NCBI GenBank assembly: GCA_016789955.1
Contig: JAEUPB010000018.1
Span: 62,001 to 126,000 of the forward strand
Source: Rubrivivax sp.
GTDB lineage: Bacteria > Pseudomonadota > Gammaproteobacteria > Burkholderiales > Burkholderiaceae_C
Length of the DNA stretch: 64,000 nucleotides
Direction of reading: 5' to 3'
Shown here: one piece after another, positions 1 through 8,673 of the stretch
Numbering within the stretch: the stretch's first letter is position 1
Layout of the letters: every line of letters starts with the position of its first letter
Notes under the pieces: generated by a model
Told to the model about the DNA's origin: nothing
Seen by the model: the letters and a program-made list of their open reading frames with translations, nothing else
Database searches by the model: none
Made by a program: the position numbers and the translations under genes

Positions 1-64
1 CTCTCGATGCAAACGCTTGTCGCTGAAGAAGGCGCAGGCTGCTTTCCGGGCGCCGGCCTTCGCC

Positions 65-70
65 GACACT
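65..70 (+). promoter_or_regulatory. -10-like hexamer GACACT next to the lyase start
   Basis: GACACT lies 8 nt before the ATG at 79. The same arrangement recurs before many starts in this window. Transcription starting 6-9 nt downstream would begin at or near the start codon. No good -35 box is visible. Confidence 0.3.
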
Positions 71-78
71 CGCGGCCC

Positions 79-927
79 ATGCCGCCCCACCCGATGCGCA
101 GCAAGCTGTTCGTGCCCGGCGAGCGCGACGACCTCTACCGCAAGGCGCTGGCCACCGCGGCCGACCAGGTGGCGCTGGACCTGGAGGACGCCGTGCCCGC
201 GGCGCGCAAGCCCCGCGCCCGCGAGTGCGTGCGCGCCTTCCTGCAGGGCGCGGTGGCGCGCGAGCAGGCGTCTCGTCTGATCGTGCGGGCGAACGCCGTC
301 GGCAGCGCGGACTTTCGAGACGACCTGGCCGTGTTCACCGGTGGCGCGCCGGTGGCGGTCGCGCTGCCCAAGGTCGAGTCCGCCGCCGACGTGCAGGCCG
401 CGCTCGCAGCCCTCGACCACGTGCGCGGAGACGACGTGACGCGGCTGCTCTGCACCATCGAGACCCCGCGCGGCCTGCGCCAGGCACACGAGATCGCCGG
501 TGCCAGCCCGCGCGTGGCGGGCCTGCAGCTCGGCCTCGTCGACCTGTTCGCCCAGGCCGGCATCGACCGCGGCGACGCGGCGGCGGTGCACGCGGCGATG
601 TACGCGCTGGCGATGGCCGCGGCCGAGCACGGCGTGCCGGTGTTCGACTCCGCCTACCCGCCGCTGCACGACGAAGCCGGGTTTCGCGCCGAGGCGCTGC
701 GGGCGCGGGCACTGGGCTACGCCGGCAAGAGCTGCATCCATCCGCGACAGGTGCCGTGGGCGAACGAGGTGTTCATGCCCGGCGCGGAGGAACTGGCGCG
801 CGCACGGCGGATCGTCGATGCCGCCGCGCACCATGGCGGCGCCGTGTTCGAGCTCGATGGGGCGATGGTCGACAAGCCGATCGTCGAGCGCGCGCAGCGG
901 CTGCTGGCGCGCGGTGGCACCGCATGA
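79..927 (+). CDS. CitE/HpcH-type acyl-CoA lyase
   Basis: Predicted 282-residue member of the HpcH/HpaI aldolase, citrate lyase beta-subunit family, which cleaves or condenses hydroxyacyl-CoA esters such as malyl-CoA or citramalyl-CoA in the cytoplasm. It opens with the family's RSKLFVPG motif and has DLEDAVP at residues 34-40, the IETPRG strand, an LGLVDLF segment and a C-terminal GKSCIHPRQ motif. I start it at the ATG at 79; an upstream in-frame ATG at 7 adds residues unlike the family, and the ATG at 94 is also possible. The stop overlaps the start of the next gene (ATGA). A class III CoA transferase closes the same gene chain, so the pair could activate and cleave an organic acid. The exact substrate is unknown. 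Confidence 0.85.
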   Translation: MPPHPMRSKLFVPGERDDLYRKALATAADQVALDLEDAVPAARKPRARECVRAFLQGAVAREQASRLIVRANAVGSADFRDDLAVFTGGAPVAVALPKVESAADVQAALAALDHVRGDDVTRLLCTIETPRGLRQAHEIAGASPRVAGLQLGLVDLFAQAGIDRGDAAAVHAAMYALAMAAAEHGVPVFDSAYPPLHDEAGFRAEALRARALGYAGKSCIHPRQVPWANEVFMPGAEELARARRIVDAAAHHGGAVFELDGAMVDKPIVERAQRLLARGGTA

Positions 928-3359
928 CGCGCGGGGCGGCCGCCTTGGACTTGCGCGCGACAGCCCGGGCGCTGCTGCTGTGCCTGGTCTGGGTGGCGGC
1001 GCTGTTCGGGCCAGTCCTGCAGCCGGCCCGGGCCGAGACGCTCGCCCGCGTGCAGCAGGCCGCACTGCCCGCGCCGGTGGGGCCGGTGGCGTGGCTGGTG
1101 TCGTCCGGCGGCACGCTGCTGGCCGGTGACGGCGCGAAGGGCTGGCAGCTCGACGCCGAAGGGCGGCGCTGGACCCCGCTGCCGTGGTCGCTGCCGGCCG
1201 GCATGACAGGCGTGCTCGGCGGATCGGATGCCGCCTACCTGCTGGCCGGCGACGCCGCGAGCCCGGGGCGCGCCACCCGGCTGTGGCGCGTCTCTCCGGA
1301 AGGCCTGCAAGCCCAGCCCGACCTGCCGCGCCCGCTGCGCGACGTGCAGGGCAGCGTGGCCGGCGCCGTGGTGATGATCACCGGCCTCGACGACGAAAGC
1401 CGCCCGCGCGTGTACCGGCTGGCTGCGGGCCAGTGGGCGGAACGGCCGGCCTGGCCGTCGACTGCCGGCGCGGCCCCGGCCTCGGCGCTGTTCGAACAGG
1501 GCGGCGCGCTGTACGCCGTGCTGCCCGGCCCTCGGGCCGAACAGAGGGCCGACCAGATCTGGCGCTGGCTGCCCGCCGAAGGCTGGCGCCTGCGCAGTGC
1601 GGCACCGGGCCGCGTGCTGCCCGGCTCGGGCCGGGTCACGGGGCAGGCCCACCTCGCGTTCGCCCTGGCGCCGCCCGCGGGCGCGGCGTCGGTTCGATGG
1701 ATGACCTGGCAATCGATCACCAACGCCTGGGCACCGCTGGCCGAGCTGCCTGCGAGCGCCGGCACGGGCAGCGTCACGCCGTGGCGGCGCGGCATCGCCT
1801 GGGTCGCCGCCGGCGGGGCCGCACCCGTGCAGATCGAGACGGCAGAGATCGAGCCCGGCCGCCACCTGCTGAAGGGCCTCGACTGGGGCGTGATCGTCAT
1901 CTACCTGGCGGCGATGATGGCCATCGGCGGCTGGTTCTACCTGCGCGAGAAGCGCCAGTCGACGGCCGACTTCTTCGTCGGCGGACGCTCGATCCCGTTC
2001 TGGGCGGCAGGCATCAGCCTGTACGCCACCAACACCAGCTCGATCAGCTACATCGCGATCCCGGCCAAGGCCTTCGAGACCAACTGGACGTACATGACGA
2101 ACAACCTGGTCGCCGTGTGCGGCCTGATGTTCGTCGCCGCGTGGGTGGTGCCGCTGCTGCGGCGGCTCGACCTGATGTCGGTGTTCCAGTACCTCGAGCT
2201 GCGTTTCCACCCGGCCATCCGCACGCTGGCCAGCGCGCTGTGCGTGCTGGTGCAGATCGGCAGCCGGCTGTCGGTGGTGCTGTACCTGCCGGCTCTGGCG
2301 ATCGCCACGATCACGGGGCTGGATGTGGTGTGGAGCGTGCTGCTGATGGGCGGCTTCACGATCGCCTACACGGCACTGGGCGGCATGAAGGCGGTGATCT
2401 GGACCGACGTCGCGCAGCTCGTCGTGATGGCCGGCGGCGCGTTCTTCGCGATCGGCTTCATCGTCTGGCACCTCGACGGCGGCTGGGCCACCTTCGCCGC
2501 GGAGGCGGCGGCGGCCGACAAGACGAAGCTGTTCGACTTCAGCTTCGACCTCACCAAGGCCACCGTCTGGGGCTTCATCTTCCTGGTGCTGTTCGACGTG
2601 GTGCTGACGTTCCCGAAGGACCAGGTGCTGATGCAGCGCGTGCTGTCGACGTCGTCGGATCGCGAGGCCGGCCGCTCGATCTGGGCCTTCGCGGCCATCA
2701 TGATCCCCGGCGGCTTCGTCTTCTACGGCATCGGCACCGCGCTGTACGCGTACTACCGCGCGCACCCCGAGCGCATGGACCCGACGCTGTCGATCGATGC
2801 CACCTTCCCGCTGTTCATCGCCGCCGAACTGCCCGCGGGCCTCACCGGCCTGATCATCGCCGGCATCTTCGCGGCCGCGATGTCGACGCTGTCGTCGATC
2901 ATCAACAGCGTGGCCACGCTGATCTCGGTGGACTTCTACGAGAAGCTGGTGCGCGAACCCGACCCGCAGACCAGCGTGCGCGTGGCCGAGTGGATGTCGG
3001 TGGCCGTCGGGCTGGTGGGCATCGGCGCGGCGCTGGTGCTGTCGCGCTTCGACATCCGCTCGCTGTTCGACGTGTCGATCGAGCTGGCCGGGCTGCTCGG
3101 CGGCGGCTTCGCGGGCGCCTACACGCTGGGCATGTTCACGCGTCGCGCCAACTCGGCCGGCGTGGCGATCGGCATCGGTTCGGCGATCGTGCTGACGACG
3201 GTGGCGTGGTCGATGGACCTCGTGCACCCGTACTTCTACCTGGCGATCTCGATCCTGCTGTGCATCGTGATCGGCTACGTCGCCAGCCTCGCGTTCCCGG
3301 CGCCGACACGGTCGCTGAAGGGGCTCACGATCCACCGGCAGGATCGCGTCGACGGCTGA
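924..3359 (+). CDS. Sodium:solute symporter with N-terminal periplasmic propeller domain
   Basis: 811-residue fusion. Residues 1-34 look like a signal peptide or anchor. Residues about 35-300 are a W/G-rich kelch-like region resembling the cyclically permuted mutarotase (NanM-type) domains found on some SSS transporters. From about residue 313 the chain is a normal-length SSS permease with many membrane helices, including the FFVGGRSIPFWAAG and NTSSISYIAIP segments typical of the family. Such permeases use a sodium gradient to import sugars, sialic acids or organic acids. The propeller would sit in the periplasm and might present the right anomer or bind the ligand. The ATG overlaps the lyase stop, so the two are probably co-translated. 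Substrate is not readable from sequence. The transporter call is firm; the mutarotase-like role is inference. Confidence 0.87.
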   Translation: MTRGAAALDLRATARALLLCLVWVAALFGPVLQPARAETLARVQQAALPAPVGPVAWLVSSGGTLLAGDGAKGWQLDAEGRRWTPLPWSLPAGMTGVLGGSDAAYLLAGDAASPGRATRLWRVSPEGLQAQPDLPRPLRDVQGSVAGAVVMITGLDDESRPRVYRLAAGQWAERPAWPSTAGAAPASALFEQGGALYAVLPGPRAEQRADQIWRWLPAEGWRLRSAAPGRVLPGSGRVTGQAHLAFALAPPAGAASVRWMTWQSITNAWAPLAELPASAGTGSVTPWRRGIAWVAAGGAAPVQIETAEIEPGRHLLKGLDWGVIVIYLAAMMAIGGWFYLREKRQSTADFFVGGRSIPFWAAGISLYATNTSSISYIAIPAKAFETNWTYMTNNLVAVCGLMFVAAWVVPLLRRLDLMSVFQYLELRFHPAIRTLASALCVLVQIGSRLSVVLYLPALAIATITGLDVVWSVLLMGGFTIAYTALGGMKAVIWTDVAQLVVMAGGAFFAIGFIVWHLDGGWATFAAEAAAADKTKLFDFSFDLTKATVWGFIFLVLFDVVLTFPKDQVLMQRVLSTSSDREAGRSIWAFAAIMIPGGFVFYGIGTALYAYYRAHPERMDPTLSIDATFPLFIAAELPAGLTGLIIAGIFAAAMSTLSSIINSVATLISVDFYEKLVREPDPQTSVRVAEWMSVAVGLVGIGAALVLSRFDIRSLFDVSIELAGLLGGGFAGAYTLGMFTRRANSAGVAIGIGSAIVLTTVAWSMDLVHPYFYLAISILLCIVIGYVASLAFPAPTRSLKGLTIHRQDRVDG

Positions 3360-3381
3360 CCGGCCCGGCCCGTCGGGGCCT

Positions 3382-3387
3382 CAGAAT
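3382..3387 (+). promoter_or_regulatory. -10-like hexamer CAGAAT next to LysR start
   Basis: CAGAAT ends 6 nt before the GTG at 3394, with no clear Shine-Dalgarno sequence in the gap. It fits the recurrent short-leader arrangement seen elsewhere in the window. Confidence 0.35.
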
Positions 3388-3393
3388 CGTCGC

Positions 3394-4278
3394 GTGGAGA
3401 CCCAGTTCCTGCAGACCTTCGTCACGGTGGCCGACCTCGGCTCGATGGCCGCCGCCGCGCGGCGCCTGAACATCACGCCGGCCGCCGTGGCGCAGCAGCT
3501 GCACGCGCTGGAGCGCGAGATCGGCGCGCCGCTGGTGGCGCGCGCCGGGCGCACCGTGTGCATCACCGGCGCCGGCTCGCGCATCCTGCGCCACGCGCGC
3601 GAGCTGCTGCGCGGCGTCTCCGACCTGTCGGCGCTGGCGGCCGACGAGCCCGAGGCCGGCGAGCTGCGGCTGGGTGCCGGCACCAATGCGCTCACCGGCA
3701 TGCTGCCCGACGTGCTGGCGCGCATGGTCGAGCGCTTCCCGGCGATCAAGGTGTTCGTGCAGCCGGGCTACTCGCCGGAGCTGTACCGCGCGGTGGAAGG
3801 CGGCGAGCTCGACGCGGCGCTGGTGCTGCAGGCTCCGTTCGCGCTGCCCAAGACCTGCGACTGGCTGCTGCTGCGCGAGGAGCCGCTGGTGGTGCTGGCG
3901 CCCGAGCGCCTGGCGCACCGCGACCCGCACGAGCTGCTGGCCACCGAGCCGCTGATCCGCTATGACCGCCAGCAGTGGGGCGGCCGGCTGGCCGAGCAGT
4001 ACCTGCGGCTGGCCGGCATCGTGCCGCGCGAGCGCTTCGAGCTGAACGCGCTCAACGCCATCGCGGTGATGGTCGACCGCGGCCTGGGCGTCTCGCTGGT
4101 GCCCGACTGGCTGCGGCCGTGGCCCGAGGGGCTGCGCCTCGCACGGCTGCCGTTGCCGATGCCGTTCGAGCCGCGCCGCATGGGCGTGGTGTGGTCGCGC
4201 GCCACGGTGCGTGCGCGTCTCGTCGAGGCCTTCGTCGAGGCCTGCGGCGAGACGGTCGGGGCAAGCAAGAAAACGTAG
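3394..4278 (+). CDS. LysR-family transcriptional regulator
   Basis: 294 residues from a GTG start. The N-terminal winged HTH (about residues 1-60) has the usual layout, with AAARRLNITPAAVAQQLHALE as the helix-turn-helix. A periplasmic-binding-fold effector domain follows to the C-terminus. LysR proteins are usually tetrameric and respond to a small-molecule inducer. It sits on the same strand, inside the gene chain it may control, between the symporter and the TonB receptor, rather than in the usual divergent position. This suggests it is both a member and a regulator of the cluster. Effector unknown. Confidence 0.9.
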   Translation: METQFLQTFVTVADLGSMAAAARRLNITPAAVAQQLHALEREIGAPLVARAGRTVCITGAGSRILRHARELLRGVSDLSALAADEPEAGELRLGAGTNALTGMLPDVLARMVERFPAIKVFVQPGYSPELYRAVEGGELDAALVLQAPFALPKTCDWLLLREEPLVVLAPERLAHRDPHELLATEPLIRYDRQQWGGRLAEQYLRLAGIVPRERFELNALNAIAVMVDRGLGVSLVPDWLRPWPEGLRLARLPLPMPFEPRRMGVVWSRATVRARLVEAFVEACGETVGASKKT

Positions 4279-4291
4279 CCGCAGAAGATAT

Positions 4292-4313
4292 CGCCGCGCG
4301 GTTCTTCGCGGCG
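4292..4313 (+). terminator. Stem-loop between LysR gene and TonB receptor gene
   Basis: A perfect 7-bp inverted repeat (CGCCGCG / CGCGGCG) with an 8-nt loop follows the LysR stop at 4278. There is no T-run after it, so it could be a weak or Rho-assisted terminator, or a leader structure of the receptor mRNA. Confidence 0.35.
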
Positions 4314-4414
4314 GCGCCTTGCGGAAGACTCCGGCGGCAGCAGCCTCGGGCTGCCCGCCGCCGCGCGGGCGTGCCCCGGGCCGGTCCGACCCCAGCCACC
4401 ACGAGAAGAGCACC

Positions 4415-6529
4415 ATGAGACAACTGACGGTCCCCACCCTGGCCCTGGCAGCCGCCGCGCAGGCGGCACTCGCCCAGACCGCACCGGCCGACGACCCCAA
4501 CCGCGAGCAGACGGTCACCATCACCACCGGCACGCGCACGGCCAAGGCCGTCGACAAGATCCCCGGCGCCATCACCGTGGTCGGCAAGGAGGAGGTGGCG
4601 CACACGCTGGCCATCACCGAAGACGCCACCGCCGTGCTGGCACGCTCGGTGCCCGGCTATGCCGAGGCGTCGCAGGCGATGAGCAACACCGGCGAGAACC
4701 TGCGCGGCCGCATCGCTCTGCGCCTGTTCGACGGCGTGCCGCAGGGTTCGCCGCTGCGTGAAGGCACGCGCAACGCGACCTTCACCGACATGGGCGTGAT
4801 CGGCCGCATCGAGGTGATCAACGGCCCCTCGGCCTCCGAAGGCATCGGCGCGGCCGGCGGCATCATCAACTACATCTCCCGGGCGCCCGCGAAGCGCGGC
4901 GACGAGTTCCAGCTCGTCACCCGCTACACCTCGCAGTTCGAGCCCGACAGCGCCGGCTGGAAGGTGGGCTTCACCTACGCCCACAAGGAAGACAAGTGGG
5001 ACCTGATCGCCTCGATCTCGCACGTCGACCGCGGCATGACCTACGACGCCAACGGCCGCGCCATCGGCCTGAACACCAGTGGCTCGGTGGCCGACTCGCG
5101 CGCCAACAACATCTTCCTGAAGGGCGGCTGGAACCTGAGCGACGGCGAGCGCGTGCAGGCCTCGTTCGCCAGCTTCAAGATCACCGGCAAGGGCAACTAC
5201 ATCCTCGTCGACGGTGACCGCGCCACGGGCGTCACCAACACGTCGATCCGCGGCCGGCCGCTGGACGGCAAGACCGAGATCAACGACTTCCAGCAGGCCC
5301 AGGTGTCGTACGACAACGGCAACGTCTTCGGCGGCCAGCTGAGCCTGAACGTCTACATGGCCGACCAGGCGATGCGCTACCCGGCCGAGGACGGCGCCGA
5401 CCGCCAGGACCCGCTGATCAAGCCGCTGGGCACGCTGGTCGACCAGAGCGAGGTGCGCGCCAAGAAGCAGGGCCTGCGCAGCGCGTGGTCCAAGCAGGAC
5501 CTGGGCGGCGTGAAGGGCCTGGAGCTGCGCACCGGCGTCGACCTCGTGCGCGACGAGGTCGACCAGCGCCTGGCGCTGACCGATCGGCTCTGGGTGCCGC
5601 CGATGATCTACAAGAGCGTGGCTCCGTATGCGCAGTTCTCGTACGAGACCGGGCCGCTGACGCTGTCCGGCGGCCTGCGCCGCGAGGACGGCGAGCTGCA
5701 CGTGGACGACTACACCACCACCTACTTCCGCAACCGCGTGTTCGTGCAGGGGGGCACCTTGTCGTACACGGCCACGCTGCCCAACGTCGGCGCGGTGCTG
5801 AAGCTGCCGGCGGGCTGGAGCGCCTTCGCCTCGTACGGCAAGGGCTTCACGCTGCCCAACGTCGGCATCCCGCTGCGCAACATCAACTACCCGGGCCAGT
5901 CGGTGGCAGGCATCCTCGACCTGCAGGCCGTGATCGTGAAGAACAAGGAGATCGGCGCCAGCTGGAAGGGCAAGATGGGCTCGTTCAGCACGTCGTACTA
6001 CGACACCAAGTCCGATCTCGGGCAGTCGCTGTCGATCGACCCGGTGACCAACGACTTCCTGCTGAACCGGCTGCCCGTGCGCATCAAGGGCCTGGAGATG
6101 CAGGGCGAGCTGAACATCTCCCGCGCGTGGCGCGCCACGGCGCTCTACTCGCGCACGCTGGGCAAGACGGTGTTCACCGCCGGCGGGCCGCTCGACCGAC
6201 AGATGGGCGTGCTCGACGTCAACCCCGACAAGATCGGCGCGTCGGCCACGTGGAAGGCGACGCCGGCGCTCGACATGACGCTGGGCGTGACGCAGCTGCG
6301 CTCGCGCGACCTGAACGTCGGCCGCTCCAGCGAGGAGCACACCAAGGGCTATGCGCTGTGGGACTTCAGCGCCAACTACGACATGGGCCGCCACGGCAAG
6401 CTGACGCTGGGCGTCGAGAACCTCGCCGACAAGTTCTACATCCTGAGCTGGTCGCAGCTGCCGGGCTTCCGCAACTACTGGGCCGGGCGCGGCCGTGTGG
6501 TGTCGGTGAGCCACACGCTGACGTTCTGA
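4415..6529 (+). CDS. TonB-dependent outer-membrane receptor
   Basis: 704 residues. A signal peptide ends near the LAQT segment at about residue 21. A TonB-box-like QTVTITTGT stretch follows, then the plug domain (about residues 45-160, with IGRIEVINGPSASEGIGAAGGIINYI) and a beta-barrel that ends in the aromatic-terminated strand SVSHTLTF typical of outer-membrane proteins. It would import a ligand too large for porins, energised by TonB-ExbBD. The start has GAGAAG upstream. The plug has siderophore-receptor features, but the surrounding sugar-type genes suggest a carbohydrate-related ligand. That link is contextual only. Confidence 0.9.
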   Translation: MRQLTVPTLALAAAAQAALAQTAPADDPNREQTVTITTGTRTAKAVDKIPGAITVVGKEEVAHTLAITEDATAVLARSVPGYAEASQAMSNTGENLRGRIALRLFDGVPQGSPLREGTRNATFTDMGVIGRIEVINGPSASEGIGAAGGIINYISRAPAKRGDEFQLVTRYTSQFEPDSAGWKVGFTYAHKEDKWDLIASISHVDRGMTYDANGRAIGLNTSGSVADSRANNIFLKGGWNLSDGERVQASFASFKITGKGNYILVDGDRATGVTNTSIRGRPLDGKTEINDFQQAQVSYDNGNVFGGQLSLNVYMADQAMRYPAEDGADRQDPLIKPLGTLVDQSEVRAKKQGLRSAWSKQDLGGVKGLELRTGVDLVRDEVDQRLALTDRLWVPPMIYKSVAPYAQFSYETGPLTLSGGLRREDGELHVDDYTTTYFRNRVFVQGGTLSYTATLPNVGAVLKLPAGWSAFASYGKGFTLPNVGIPLRNINYPGQSVAGILDLQAVIVKNKEIGASWKGKMGSFSTSYYDTKSDLGQSLSIDPVTNDFLLNRLPVRIKGLEMQGELNISRAWRATALYSRTLGKTVFTAGGPLDRQMGVLDVNPDKIGASATWKATPALDMTLGVTQLRSRDLNVGRSSEEHTKGYALWDFSANYDMGRHGKLTLGVENLADKFYILSWSQLPGFRNYWAGRGRVVSVSHTLTF

Positions 6530-6550
6530 CGGCACGCTCCGGGAGTCGAG

Positions 6551-7792
6551 GTGCGGCGGTGGGCAGGCTGCGCCGCGGCGCTCGGGGTGTTCGCGGCGGC
6601 CGGCGCGCTGGCGCAGCCTGCCGCGTGCGCACGGTTCACCGAGGCCATCGATGCTGTCGTCTCGCGTGACGGCTACCTCGGCGCGGTGGCGTATGCGGTG
6701 CAGCGCGGGCAGCCGGTGGTGACGCTCGTCGCCGGCTGGCGCGACCTGGCCCGCCGCGATGCCATGCAGACCGATGCGATCTTCCGTCTGTACTCGATGA
6801 CCAAGCCGATGGTGTCCGCCGTGGCGATGCGGCTCGTGGAGCAGGGGCGACTCGAGCTCGATGCGCCGGTCGCGCGCTGGCTGCCGGCCTACGCAAGCCT
6901 GCAGGTGATGGAAGCCGACGGGCGGTTGCGCGCGCCGCTGCGGCCGCTGACCGTGCGGCACCTGCTCACGCACCAGGGCGGCTTCGCCGTCGATGCGGCA
7001 TCGCCGAAAGCGGTGCGCGAACGGCTCGAACATGCCGAGCCGTGGAAGGCCGCCGACCTCGCGGGCTATGCCGACAGGGTGGCGCAGGCGCCGCTGGCCA
7101 CCGACCCGGGCACGCGGCACGCCTACGACGGTGTGCACACCGAGGTGCTGTCGCGCGTGCTGGAGGTGGCTTCGGGGCTGCCGATGGCCCGGCTGATGTC
7201 CGAGCAGATGCTGGAGCCACTGAGGCTGCGCGACACGGGCTTCGAGGTGCCGGCGGCCCGGCGGGCGCGGGTGGTCGACCTGACTTCGCGGCGCCGCGGT
7301 GCCGAGCGCGCTGGCGAGGCCGGTGGTCTGGCCATCGCCGGCACCCGCTCGGCGCAAGAACCCGGCGCCTCCTTGAACGCCTACGCCAGCGGTGCCGGTG
7401 GCCTGTACGGCACCGCCGCCGACTACGGGCGCTTCTGCACCGCGCTCGCGGCCGGGCCGTGGCTGTCGGAGCGCTCCCGGACGGAGATGTACACCAACCA
7501 GCTGCCCGGCCCGCTGCCGGGGCGGCCGGGCGAAGGCTACGGGTTCGGAGGCGCGGTCGGCCTCGGTGGCGCTGACGACCCGCCGCCAGCGCGCGCCGGC
7601 CTCTACGGCTGGACCGGCGCCGCGTCGACCTACTTCGTGCTCGACGTGCCCCGGCAGCGCTGCATGATGCTCCTCATGCAACACCTGCACGATGACGCCC
7701 CGGGCGACCTGCCCAAGATCTGGCCGCGGCTGCGGCCGCTCCTGATGCATGCGGCCGCCGAGGCCACCGCGGAGGCGCCATGCCGGCGATGA
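6551..7792 (+). CDS. Secreted serine hydrolase (class C beta-lactamase/esterase family)
   Basis: 413 residues from GTG at 6551, with a signal peptide ending near GALAQPAA. The catalytic SxxK motif is SMTK at residues 82-85. The surrounding LTVRHLLTHQGG and late GGLYGTAADYGRF segments are typical of the class C beta-lactamase/transpeptidase-like (EstB-type) family. Likely a periplasmic esterase or amidase rather than a resistance enzyme. It might remove acyl or ester decorations from the cluster's substrate. It overlaps the kinase gene by 13 nt and follows the receptor gene by 21 nt. The family call is strong; the substrate is unknown. Confidence 0.85.
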   Translation: MRRWAGCAAALGVFAAAGALAQPAACARFTEAIDAVVSRDGYLGAVAYAVQRGQPVVTLVAGWRDLARRDAMQTDAIFRLYSMTKPMVSAVAMRLVEQGRLELDAPVARWLPAYASLQVMEADGRLRAPLRPLTVRHLLTHQGGFAVDAASPKAVRERLEHAEPWKAADLAGYADRVAQAPLATDPGTRHAYDGVHTEVLSRVLEVASGLPMARLMSEQMLEPLRLRDTGFEVPAARRARVVDLTSRRRGAERAGEAGGLAIAGTRSAQEPGASLNAYASGAGGLYGTAADYGRFCTALAAGPWLSERSRTEMYTNQLPGPLPGRPGEGYGFGGAVGLGGADDPPPARAGLYGWTGAASTYFVLDVPRQRCMMLLMQHLHDDAPGDLPKIWPRLRPLLMHAAAEATAEAPCRR

Positions 7793-8673
7793 CCGACGTG
7801 CTCGTCGCCGGCTCGGCGAACCTCGATCTCGTCGTGCGCACGGCGCGGCTGCCCGCCCCTGGCGAGACCGTGCTCGGCCGCGACTTCGCCGCCCACCCCG
7901 GTGGCAAGGGCGCCAACCAGGCCGTGGCCTGTGCCCGCGCCGGCGGAGCGCCGACGCGCATGCTGCTGGCGTTGGGCGACGACGCGAATGCGGCCGTGCT
8001 CGAAGCCTCGCTCGCCACGGCCGGCGTGCGGCAGCACGTCGTGCGCGCGGCCGACGTGGCCACCGGCGTGGCGCTGATCGGCGTGGCCGACGACGGCGAG
8101 AACAGCATCGTGGTCGCCTCGGGCGCCAACATGGCGCTGCGCCCCGAGCACCTGCCGCCGATGGACGGCGTCGGCCACCTGCTGATGCAGCTGGAGTCGC
8201 CGCTGGAGAGCGTGGCCGCGTGGGCGCGGCAGGCGCGCGCGGCCGGCGTGACGGTGGTGCTGAACGCCGCGCCGGCGACGGCGTTGCCCGAAGGCTTCCT
8301 CGCGGACGTGGACGTGCTCGTGGTCAATGAGGTGGAGTTGGCCCAGCTCAGCCCGGGCGGTGGCGACGTCGAAGCGGCGATGCGCCGGCTGGGCGTGCCG
8401 GTCGTCATCGCCACGCTGGGCGTGCAGGGCTGCGTGGCGCTCACGCCGCAGGGAGTGGTGCGGCAGCCGGCGTACGCCGTGACGGTGGTCGACACCACCG
8501 CCGCGGGCGACACGTTCTGCGGCGCCCTGGTCGCCGCACTGGCGCGGCGGCGGTCGTGGCCCGAGGCGCTGCGCCGGGCGAGCGCCGCCGCGGCGCTGGC
8601 CTGCACGCGGGCCGGCGCGCAATCGAGCATCCCGACGCAGGCCGAGGTCGATCGCCTCGTGGAGGGCGCGTGA
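7780..8673 (+). CDS. PfkB/ribokinase-family sugar kinase
   Basis: 297-residue carbohydrate kinase, close in layout to ribokinase. It has the N-terminal GSANLDLV motif, the GGKGANQA sugar-binding/lid motif at residues 41-48, and the C-terminal DTTAAGDTFCG anion hole with catalytic Asp at about 244. It would phosphorylate a pentose or nucleoside-like sugar with ATP in the cytoplasm. GGAGG lies just upstream. The gene overlaps the preceding hydrolase gene by 13 nt and the following gene by 1 nt (TGATG). In this cluster it probably handles the sugar released by the glycosidase-like proteins. Ribokinase is the nearest name, but ribose specificity is not proven. Confidence 0.85.
   Translation: MPAMTDVLVAGSANLDLVVRTARLPAPGETVLGRDFAAHPGGKGANQAVACARAGGAPTRMLLALGDDANAAVLEASLATAGVRQHVVRAADVATGVALIGVADDGENSIVVASGANMALRPEHLPPMDGVGHLLMQLESPLESVAAWARQARAAGVTVVLNAAPATALPEGFLADVDVLVVNEVELAQLSPGGGDVEAAMRRLGVPVVIATLGVQGCVALTPQGVVRQPAYAVTVVDTTAAGDTFCGALVAALARRRSWPEALRRASAAAALACTRAGAQSSIPTQAEVDRLVEGA

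Noticed and set aside
1-78. N-terminal extension of the lyase from the ATG at 7
   Set aside because: The added residues do not resemble the family start and the -10-like site lies inside this stretch.
4052-7750. 1232-codon open frame on the minus strand
   Set aside because: It runs opposite the TonB receptor and hydrolase genes, has His/Arg/Gln-rich sequence typical of antisense to GC-rich codons, and shows no domain. Other long antisense frames (717-3335, 7674-11288, 10745-13639, 45153-47771) are the same artefact.
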